Positions 46,401-58,400 of a stretch of DNA of 64,000 nucleotides are shown piece by piece. Within the stretch, counting starts at the first letter, position 1, and each line of letters begins with the position of its first letter. The notes beneath the pieces are model-generated. The model saw only the letters and a program-made list of their open reading frames with translations. It was not told where the DNA came from and searched no databases. Source of the stretch: Diphasiastrum complanatum (lineage: Eukaryota > Streptophyta > Lycopodiopsida > Lycopodiales > Lycopodiaceae); the NCBI GenBank assembly GCA_029204225.1, contig CM055094.1, forward strand, positions 67,726,536 through 67,790,535, read 5' to 3'. Position numbers and translations under genes: made by a program.

Positions 46401-49400
46401 CCAAAGTGGCTCACAGTCTATATCAATGCTCATGAGGCAATAGCAGTAGAGGTTCCCATTTATCCTGTACATGAGGTGTCAAATTCATGTCCTGTTACCT
46501 ATTGCAGCAATATAAGCATATTATGAGACTAGTCACTTATCACCCTTGCAGGGAGCTGATAGCCGCACTAATTTGTCTTTGGCCACAACTCCAGCATCTC
46601 AGCCACTATATCACATGTTCAAATTTGAGCATGGTAACATTCATCACATATCTAACCTTTTGCAACACGGTTTGATAGTTCCTAGCCATGGTACTTTTGG
46701 TGTTACTATTTTACTTGTATCACTAAGCATCTATGCTCATTGCATTGATCGTCAGGCTTTGAACAAAATCACTATCCAGAATAGATATCTTATCTCTCAT
46801 ATGGATGACATGCTCAACGAGTTGAAGAAGGCCTCTAACTTCACAAAATTGATCTACATTCTAGCTATCATCAAATAAGTTTCGAGAGGAGTTGAAGACT
46901 ACATTTTGAACTTTCTTGCCTCTCTCTATGACTTGTGTGTCATCCTGGAGTTGCTTTGCATAGCTACATGAACATTGTGCTTAAACAACATCTTGGCATA
47001 TGTGCCCTTAATCATTTTGATACGCAGGGACTATCACCTTGCTAGCCTATTCTCATCGGCAATGGACAGATATCTCCGTTGGTTTTATCATGGGACTTCC
47101 TCAAACACGAAGAAATCATGGCGCATGTTTGGTTGTTGCGGAGTGGTTTTATAATAGGCACATTTCATTCCTATGTGCACCACTATCACTAAAAGCAGTG
47201 CACAGGAATTTTCTTTCTGGGAATCTTTCGGCTTTATGGTATACCCAAGTTCATTCTCACGGATCAAAATATCAGGTTCACTTTCAATGCTGAGCTCCCA
47301 GATAATCAGAGCTTTTCCTACCAACTGCTATCCTTCAAGTAAAGATACAGCATAATCTTCAATGGGATAGCCTATTGATGAGGCCACGTGAAGGCCCACA
47401 TTGCAGGCAGTCTTCTCATAGGGTAATCTTATGGACATACGTTCAAATATCACATTAGTAGTGGATCCTTATTAAATTCTTTTGACCCATAGAACATTAT
47501 TACTCACATGGTTTCATTTAGGTTTCTGTTAAGTCACGTTCTTATTATTCATTTGTACATGATAGCAGGGAGCAGGCTGCATGGTTATTTGTGGAGAGGT
47601 TTCTGCAGAACCTGCTAGAGGAACTCAAGCGGTCTTACGGCAGTTCCACGAGTAATTCCTCAGCTTATGGTACTGGGTGTCTTATAGAAGGATGTGTTAC
47701 TCATCTTCAGTTGATTGATGATGACATTGTGATCTTGATTCGCACTTGTATGTGATTCAGCAGTTTGCTGATAATTTGCTATCACGAGTCAAGAATTATG
47801 TGTTGTTGGGATCTTCACTACAAAATGAACCCTTCATAATGAAAAGGTTACACTGTCAAAATTGTAAATAGTATAGGCCATCAAACAGTAGTAATTTGCA
47901 CCATTGTGCAAAACCCATGTTTTACAACTATTAGATTCAAATTTATGTTTCCCCTCAGCGGCATAGGCTCATTGTACCTTTTCCATACTTCTGCTGACAG
48001 AGATCTCAGATCACGAACCTAATTTGTCTCTGTGAAAGTGCAACAACAACAGAGGGCATTAAGGTTCGCGTTTGAACTTTGTAAACATTTGTAAATTCTC
48101 CAACAAGCGAATGGAAATCCAAATTGAAAGAATCCAAATAGCATAGAAAATTCACTACTAGACCTATATATCTATGGAAAAGGTGGACTGAACCATCCAT
48201 TGCCAATTAACCAAACCTTAGAGCAGTTATGATAATTTGACTGGAAAATGATAGGTAATAGGACATAATGAATCAATAGTAAAAGAACTAAACCTGTGAA
48301 GTATGATTGCTCATTCGTAACAACAATCTCCTCATATTTGCGACAAGAAAAATGTGGTAGTGAGACATGGCATATGCCAAGATCACCTTTGCAAAATCCT
48401 TTTTATCTTTAAAGTCCTGTATTCTTGATCCAGAATTTCTCAAAATATAATTACCAACCCCCACCATCATGACTGCAATTTGCTCATATGTTCCGACTTA
48501 AAATTGCCAAGCTATACACATACCATAGTTGCCTGCATACCGGAATGCAAACAGAACACTATTCTCAGAACACAAACAGAATTTACCAGCATTCCACTCC
48601 TGAACATTGTACAGATTGCTTCTTTTTGCAATGGATTCCTTTGCCCATAATGTTTGCAGAAAAGTTTAACTTTAGAAGTCTAGCTAATATGAAGTTCAAC
48701 GCTTGATAATTGATTGATTGACTACCACGGAGTCTGTACTCTGTAGTGTGTAACAGTTCGTACATACTACATAGGGCATTCTAGTTTTCATTGTACTAAC
48801 ACACATTGAAGGCTAAACTTAGAATCACTGTGAACACACATAAAATCAAAATCCTTTTCGACCTCAGCAAAAAAGGGTACTAGATTTCTAGTAGGCTGCG
48901 AGGTCAATACTCAAGATCTAGAGCGTGTTGGTGAATTTTGGAGGGCACTATCTCGATTTGAGATGTGCTACAGTACAGTGCTAACATAATGGGCATCTGT
49001 TTTCAAGTCGCCCAAATCGTTAGGATCCATTCTTGCTTGTTTGCAAGAATCTTGCAGGCTCAATACTGCAGTCTTGAGACATTTTTTTTTTACAAGTTGG
49101 AAAATTTTCCACCAGCATATGCTTCAATATCATAGATTTTCTTCAAATGTACTCAACCACTTGATTCTAGTACTGCCTAAAAATCATAATTCATTGATAA
49201 CTTGTTTACTGCTTGGTCATACCCCAAATACAGTGATCTCAAAATTACAACTCAACAGAACTCCAGCTTGTTTTACTTATTCTTGAACAATAGAGTCTTG
49301 GTATTTGACAGGTTATCAAGACATCTTCCACTTACAGTAATGATTCGTGAAATGTTTTATGCTTCAATAGCTGACTAATTTCATGATTATAGAGAGATGA

Positions 49401-52400
49401 GACATTCCAAATTAAAACCCTAAACCATATTATTTTGGAACCCTAAATCCTAAAACATATTATCAATGTCATCGGATTTTTCAATTCCTCCTTTTGAGCA
49501 CAATTAATATACAATAAGGAAATAAAAGACAAAAGAGTTCCAAACAGTTTCAGGACACTGCATTTTGACATGTGCACTCTGGAACCCTCTAGTGTCAGAA
49601 CACGGTTCTGACATTATTAAAACATTCAAATAAGAGGTGTGACTTAATAAATGTTTAATCAAACCATTAAGAGTCGTTGATCATATACCGTGCACGCGAT
49701 CTATCCCTGATTGGATTCGTTTTGCACAATCTTTAAACATGCCTTTGGGACGAGCACAAATTACCGCCATTAAATCAACTAGAACCAAAACGGCACCCAT
49801 TGGCAACCAATCCCCATCCAGCGGAGCTGGACCTAAATACAGCCTCTCATTTTCATAGGGATTTTTAACTTGACCAAGATGACGTTCTTTGTTAGATTGT
49901 TTCTGCTGCATAAGTGTTTGTAGCTGAGTCTGTATTTGCTTCTGCTTTCCACGTAGTTCCAACAACTTCTGCTCTGACAGTCCGGACCTTGCAAGTTGTT
50001 GAAACCATACAAGCTTCTGCTGCAGCTCTTGTTGATCACGTTCCTGCTGCAGTACTTGTGAACTCTGTGACTGACTGTCTCTGTCTGAATGACGTCCATG
50101 TAACATTTGATTGTCTTCTTGTGGTTGATGGGCAGGCTGAAATTTTTCTTTTAACAAACTATCAAGTTCCTCCACATGAGATGAAGCCTCCTTGTAATCA
50201 CAAGCTCGAAGCCAATAAAATACATGGAGCAATTCATTGTACAAATGCAATCCAAGATGCGCTTGCCTCTACATACGAGATATTGAATATAAGAGAACTG
50301 TTTGGCATCTGCGTAAAAAAGTAAAACAAATTCTTCATAACAATAGATTCAAAAACTTAAACTTGTAAATAAAGTGAACAGTAGAAAGATATTCATTCGG
50401 ACATCGAGAACAAAACCAGAAGGCCACATACTTGCATTGACGTGACCCCATTCCAGAAGTTATCACAATATTTAATACAACCCTCTAAAGTTGAAGCTTC
50501 TCCACCCTGCATGAGACACACGTGCAACTTTGAAGTTGCAAAGACCATCTGCACAGATGAAGCAATCTCTTATTACCAGATCACCAAAATCTCAGAAAAT
50601 AACATGATTGAAGGTAAGGTTCCAACAATAGATGCACTGCGTTTCTGAAACGCGTTTCAGAATCGCGGTTCAGAAACACGTTTCTGAAATTTTAAAAAAA
50701 ATTCCAGAAACGTTTTTTTTATATATTTTTATGGGCAATATGGGTATCAGATGAAAGCTCTAATTAAGAGCATAATTACTGTGAAGTCTGTCGATTGTTT
50801 CAGGTGCAGGATGGTCCAGTTCAGGTGCATTAATCCATGTTGGGTTCTGTCAAGGATAAAAATTCAAAACTAACCTCTAGCCTGTCTGTTACGATCACAG
50901 ATTGTTTCAGTAAGTGTGTTTTCGCTCAGGGAGTTGGAAGGCCAAGTCATGAAGAGGCCTTACAGTCGGGGCCGAGGTCTACCGGCAGCCCCCGGACCCT
51001 GCCGTTGGGGGGCGTTGCCTCCCAAACCCCCTATTCCTCGGGGGGCTACGGCCCCCCGAACCCCCTGAGCATTTATTGAAAACCAGAGCAAATAACAACC
51101 AAGTAGCTATTGAAAATAAGATCTGTTTGTGCCCCATCTACTGCACTTCTGAAAGGCAAAACGCTGGTTTGACCATTGATCCCCTAAAAAAATTTCAGCC
51201 ATAAGCTATTTTTCGGAAAAAAAAAAAAAATTGCGATTCTGGGAGGAGAAACGCGTTTCTCAGAAACGCTGTTTCCGAAATGTCTCCTTCCAGAAACGCG
51301 ATTCTGTGCAACTATGGTTCCAACCAGAAGAAAGGAAGTCGCATGCATTATAAAGTTAGACTCCACAGTTTCATAACCATTCTTTGAAAGACAGCCAACT
51401 TTATCATATAGCACTCTTGAAAGCCCATAATTACACAAGATCCTTCAAAATAATCTTATTGTTAATAGCTACAACGAATTTACAAACTACAGTTTGCAAG
51501 GCATTTCAAGTTTTAAGAACAGTACATATGCTAAATCAATATACCTACTTCACAAAGACGGACCACGACTAAAAGGAGCCGGCAACCTCCCTCGTTTGAA
51601 CAATAGAACAAACCAACCTGAAGTTCAATACAGTCTGTTCTTGATGCATGTTCCATTCCTGAATCCAAAGCCCGGATTGCACTATTGAAGTCACCCTCAA
51701 TAGTTAATGCATTAGCCAATTGAAGATTGAAGTTGCAAGCCCACAAATTTGCTGATTCCCTAGCGAAAATGACATAGTTATACAACCAGTTAAATACCAA
51801 TTGTGAGCTATTCCCAAACTTAAGAATAACCAAACTTTTGTCAAGAAAGTGAAAATGTCAAAAATGGTACCATTTTGAGGTAGTAGTAGAATATTCCAAG
51901 ATCATCACATAATAGGATATTTCAAAAAAAAAAAAGATGACGATGGAGATTGGAAATGGTGGATACAAAGGAAAGTGTCAAATAAAAAACACATGCTCGG
52001 TGCCACATATTCTTGTGCAATTCAAGATCAGTATCGTGAGCATACATCAGGCTTAATGGTGGTGAAATTGGAATATAATATGTCTAGATGACAACCATTG
52101 AGCACTTGGACAAATGTTCCTTCATCTTTGCAACCCCCATGGAACATATCTAGCAAATCCTATCTTCACTGTAGAGAGGAAAATTAGAAGATTGCGGATA
52201 GACAATTTTCCAATGTTTGACATTTCTCCATAAAAAATTTCAAGAACAGAAAAAAAATTTAGGCAAAGTAAAGAAAGGAAGAAAAAAAAATTGCGTTCCG
52301 AAAAATCTTAACCCTATTTCCAGAGCGAATTTCAAAACACCCTAGTGCAAATATGATCTGAGTATGAGATTATCACACTATATTTCTAACTTCCATATGA

Positions 52401-55400
52401 ATCTTACAAAGATGCTAATATAATTTATCACATTAAGAAAATATTTACCCCATTCTAAGCTTTTGAGCCAATTTATCAAAAGTAGCATTCTAAAATACTT
52501 TTCAAACATGTTCTAGGTTATGTGCAACACCATTTCTCAAAAAATAAAGGTTGACTCTCTTGTGCCCTATCTTTTGCTCTTTAAAGCCAAAACAATATAC
52601 AAATCCTTCAACTCCTAGCAATAGGTCCAATAGGAATGCATAGCTGCAAATAGAATTGAAATCTGACCATTGCAGGAAAAGAACTAGAGCCAAAACAAGA
52701 ATTGAAATTATCTCCCCAAAATCAAAAACTAAAGCCTATCAATCCTAGCACCTTACAAAATTAAGATCTAAAGACTATAATAAGTGGATCCCAATACCTC
52801 TGTGTCCAATACTAAGTTGTAACCAAAACAACACAAGGACCAAAATGACTACAATTTACTTAAAAGGAGATGTAGGCATGTTGCTAAAATGAACAATGGT
52901 AAGACATTGCTAACAAAAAAAATTACTAAGAATGAATAAAACTAAAACATAGAAACTCACTACTCTCCAGTCCAACACTTAAAAGTACAATGAAACTACT
53001 AATGCTCTCTAGGCCCCAAATTACGGCTAAGTTTGCACAATAGGGCCGTAGGAACCATAAGATCCTCAAATCCAAAAAATACAAATTGATTTGGTCTATT
53101 TCCAAAGATTCATATTGACCAACTTTTTCAAAAAAGAGAGTTGCTAATTTTTTTTAGATAATGTCATTTTTTGATAATCAGGATGTTACATCAAGTTAAA
53201 AGCTTCAAATTACTAAATAGAGATACATATAGGAGACGGGTGATAGCGTACACATACAAAGATTCTAAGCACCTATAAACTGCTTGTAATCTATAATTAC
53301 ATAAATGTATATTTAAATTTAGAATGAATTTAAATCAGTTCTAAAGGGTTTGAGTCGAAATCCGTTGTTACTATCATTCAATTGTGTCCCAATGATGACC
53401 ATCTATCCAAGAAATGCTTCTATAAATGCCAAAATAAAAAATGAAAGGCCCACGTGTCCAAGCCATATGCTCTATTGTCGAACATTGGGGCCCAAGGCCC
53501 AAGGCACAAGACACTATAAAACATATGCTTAAAATGGTAGGTCACATGTGAACTTACCAAGACCCTATAAGAGTAACGAAGTGGCAAAAGTGGCTGCTTG
53601 AAAAAACCATTCAAATAGTTGGACCTTGGTCAAAAACAATGCCCTGAATGTTTAATTGGGGCCCTAATGTGAATTGATGCAAGAAGTGTATTCATATTCA
53701 CAAGCTCATAGCGCATTCCATCTCACACGATCTTAACTAAAGCAAGCAAAGTGAAAAGGCTAAGCTTTGAGCTTAAATGCATTTAGACTCTCGCGCAGGA
53801 ATGAAGCAAAGAAAAGCTCTTCTACGTATATAAATGCATTAAACTTACCCTTCCTCACTGGAAATTGCCAACTCCAAGCCCTTTTTGAGGGTTTGCTTTT
53901 GGGGAAGAATGGTTCCCACGAGATGGTAACACCGACCAAGTAAGCTATAGGCTCTGCACTTCAACTCGAAACATGCAGGTATTTGCTTTAAAAGTAATTG
54001 CTACATCACAAAAGTGAACATTGTTTTAGATCCAAAGGAAGCACGAAGAAGCTTGAATGGTTACCAACCCACTAATCAACATATCAATGACCTAGCAATT
54101 ATTGATCATTCTTAGAATATCAAAGAAAGAACATAACTTGATAATCAAAGCCACTAATCATGGGTGATCTAAAGCAGCATACTCTCTTAAAGAGCTTAAA
54201 CAACAAACCAAATAGCATATGTAGGAACAATAGGATGAAAACATCAAACGAGATTTTACTTTAGAATTTTGAACATGTAAGCTACTAATCAAGACTTCTT
54301 AAAGTGGTTTGCTTGTTTAATTTCTTATTTTAAGAGATACCAAGATCAACGATGCTATCCATCCGCAAAAATATATGTTCATCATAAATAAAAATCAAAT
54401 TCTTATCTTGATACATGAAAGTCAATTGTAGATCTATCGTCCAAAGTGCAAAATCACAAAGATACACCATTGGAGTATGTCTAATCAACTCATCCTTTTG
54501 CCAATACCTAACATGGATTTGTCTCAATTTATCGAATTTTCTCGTTAGATTTCTTTCATGTTGCTCACCAAATCTGAAATTCAAGCCCAAAACTTGTGAG
54601 GCAGCCCCTTTGCTTTGAGCATGCGACGGGCCATCTCCATAAGTGTGCGATTCTTTCGCTCGACAACACCAATTTGTTGAGGTGTATAGGGAGTTGTCAT
54701 TTGATGTAGAATTCCCTTCTCTCGAAGAAATGCACCGAACGTACTCTTAATGTATTCCCCTCTTCGATTGGTGTGTAGGGTCTTCAAAGGATGCCCAAAG
54801 TGATTTTCTACCATTGCTAGAAAATCTTTGAAATGTCGAAAAACTTCCGATGTAGCCTTCATAGGATAGATCCATGTAAAACGGGAAAAGTCATCAATAA
54901 AAGTCACAAAATAGATGCACTTTCCAATGGATTCGGTCCTCATTGGTCATCAAGACTACATCAATTTTTCTCTTGCCAAGTATGAAATTTTTTCTCATCA
55001 AGCATCAATCACTTGTCAATCCATCATAAAAGTAGTCACAATATCAAAAAAGATATGTTGAATGTTGAATATCCTCTCTCAAATGATAATTTTACACTTT
55101 AGGACCTTTTCCCTGAGGGGATGTCCTTTGCCCAAGGGCAAGGCCTTAGGCTCGGGTCTTCCCTTTTTGCGTAATGCCATGGGCGTGGTTTCTTGAAGTT
55201 CTTATCGCCTTTTAAAGATTGCATCATTGTTTTGGAAGATCTTGGACAGCCAAGTGCAGTGTCGGAAGATCTTGGACAGCAAATTGCAAGAAGAGACATG
55301 GCTGTTGGACAGCCTAAAACAGTCCCACGAGGATTGTTGTCGACTTTGCGGGACAGCAAAGAAAGTTCATTATATCATGGAAAGACACGTGCCTCTACAA

Positions 55401-58400
55401 AATAAGTGGACTATGCTGATTTTTCAGATTTTGCTCTTACATCTCATGCAGACGTTGTGGAAGAACCTGCTTTTTATGAGCAGGCCAAGGGAGTAAAATG
55501 TTGGGAGGATGCGATGCAAGATGAGTATGACTCACTCATGAAGAACCAGATTTGGGTTCTTGTTGATCTTCCTCAAGGGAAGAAGGCAATTGGTTCTAAA
55601 TGGGTATACAAAACCAAGTATAAGGCAGATGGTACCATTGAAAGGTAAGGCAAGGCTTGTTGCCAAAGGCTATGCTCAGCAAAAGGGGATTGATTATGAG
55701 GAGACTTTTTCACCGACTGCTCGGATGACTACCGTGAGGGTAGTCATTTTAGTTGGCGTTTGCGGCAACTTGACATAAAGACAGCATTCCTCAATCGTGA
55801 TCTCAATGAGGAAGTGTACCTTCAACAACCTGCTGGTTTTTTGGTTGAAGACTTAGAATTTGCTTCGAACAGAAACACAGATCATGCTACACAGTAACAC
55901 AGACAGAAAACACTCTCCACAGCAAGCTCACATAGCAACTGTATTTCTCAAAATGAAATTACACTGTACATATAGTTGTTCAATCAGGCAACCCATGCAT
56001 GACCCAGGTTGCCGTTGGCGGGACGCGTGTCCCGTCGACTTGCCTCGTGGCGAGGCCAACTGATCCTTATCAACTGATAGGACCCACAGTACAGTAGCAC
56101 AGTGATTCTACTTTAATTCTAACTCTCTCCCTTAAAGTAGAGTCTACTTTTTATACAGTCATATACATAGCTTTAAAGTTAACAAACTTTAAGTACAGAA
56201 AGCTTTGATCTAAACTTATCAAACTTTTCTCCAACAAGTGGCTTAGTGAAAATATCAGCTAGTTATTCTTCTGTACTACAATGAACAACATGAATTTCAC
56301 GACTCAGCAGCCTCTCACGTATAAAGTGATACTGAATCTCAATGTGTTTGGTTCTCGCATGGAACACTGGATTCTTTGCTAGCTGAATGCCACTCTGACT
56401 GTCGCTATGTAATGTCGTGGGATTTTTCTGCTTCATGCCAAGTTCTTCCAAGATTTGTCTCAACCATATAGCTTCTTTTACAATGCCAACAGCATAGCAT
56501 ATATCTGGTCTAGTCGTGGTAAGGTAAATCAAGCTCCCTACTAACTGCCTATACAACGTAGCATCAAATGACTGTGACTCATCAAGCTTAGAAAGCTTTT
56601 TACCTGGTTCAATATGAGTATTCACTGGTTTGCAATCCTGCAACCTAAACCTGTGCAGCAACTCTTTGACATATTTCACCTGTGTTAAACCCACTTCGTG
56701 TCCTTTTTGCCACACCTCTACTCCAAGGCAATAGTGCATCAGGCTGAGATCTGTCATCTCAAATTGTTCCATGAGGTCTTTCTTGATCATGTCTATCATC
56801 TCTTGATTATTTCCCATAATAATCAAGTCATCAACATAAAGAGCAATCAAAGCAACCATACCATCAAAGCATAAGACATATAGATTTGGATCAGGATGTG
56901 TTCTCACCATCCCCTTTGAACGAAAGTAGGCATCAATCCTGCTATACCACGCACGTGGTGCCTGTTTAAGACCATAAAGCGCTTTCTTCAATCGACATAC
57001 TTTATTTTCCTGTCCTTTTGCTACAAAGCCTTCAAGTTGATCCATTAACACCTCTTCTTCTAACTCACCATTTAGAAAAGCAGATTTCACATCCATCTGA
57101 TGCAAAGGCCAACCAAAATGTGAAGCTAAAGCAACAAGTAGACGTAGAGCCACTTACATACTGGCGCAAAGGTCTCCTCATAATCAATGCCTTTACTTTG
57201 TGCATACCCTTTGATCACCAATCTTGCCTTTTGCTTTGCTATACTTCCATCTGCATGGTACTTAGTCATGTATACCCATTTGCAACCAATGGGTTTCTTG
57301 CCAATTGGTGGTTCTACTAAGTCCCATGTGCTATGCTCCATCTCCTCTCCCATGGCCTTGACCCAAATGTCATCATCCTTCGCTTCACCATAAGTCGAAG
57401 GTTCTTTGCTTTGAATAATGCTAGATAAGAGAGCATAATTTGCTTCATACCTTTCAGGTTGTGTCTTCTCTCTTGTTGATCTTCGTAGCTCTCCCTGGTT
57501 AGATGATCTTGGAAAGTCATCCATGTCGCGGCTCTCCAACAATCTCTCAAACCACTTAGGGAGCTTCTTGTCAGGTGATCGGCTTCCTGGTGAAAATGTA
57601 TCCCACGGTACATCCTTCTCCTTGCGTTTGTCACCTGCAACTTCAATCCTTCTTGCACCAAAAGGTTTGTCTCTACCTCTCCAACCTGTCTCTTGAGGTT
57701 GAGTAGTAGTATCTTGAGATGTATCCTCATATTCATCACTTGGAAGGTCAATGAATGGATCATCATCAGGAGGTATCCTCACTATACCATCTTTCCCACT
57801 GGATGTGTCTATCTTCTCAGCATCCTCGTCTTCATACGTCTTGGATTCATCAAAGATAACATCACAGCTTACATGGATTTTGTTTTCCACTGGATCAAAA
57901 CATCTATAGCCCTTTACACGATCATCATATCCTAGGAATATACACTTGATAGCTTTTTCATCAAGTTTACGTCTCTCTTCCTTAGGAATGTGTACAAAGG
58001 CTTTACATCCAAAGATTCGCAAGTGGTTCACCTTTGGCTTCTTCTTCGTGAATGCTTCCTCAGGTGTTATTTTTGGTATGGCAATGGTAGGACTTCTATT
58101 TTGAAGATAGACTGCCGTACTGCATGCTTCTGACCAAAAATCTTTTGGTAGTTTCATCTCAGCTAGCATAGATCTGGCACTTTCCACAATCGTACGATTT
58201 TTGCGCTCAGCTACACCATTGAGGGCAAGAGTATGAGCTTGCGTAAATTGTCTTTCAATCCCACATTGATCACAAAGATCATTGAAGTCATTAGACTTGT
58301 ACTCACCTCCACTATCTAATCTTAGGACTTTGATCTTCCTACCTGTCTGATTTTCGACCAATGCTTTGAAGCTCTTGAAATTGTCAAATGCATCCGATTT

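Noticed and set aside
57187-57393. Plus-strand open frames across the intron-1 copia
   Set aside because: They are shadows of the minus-strand pol gene.
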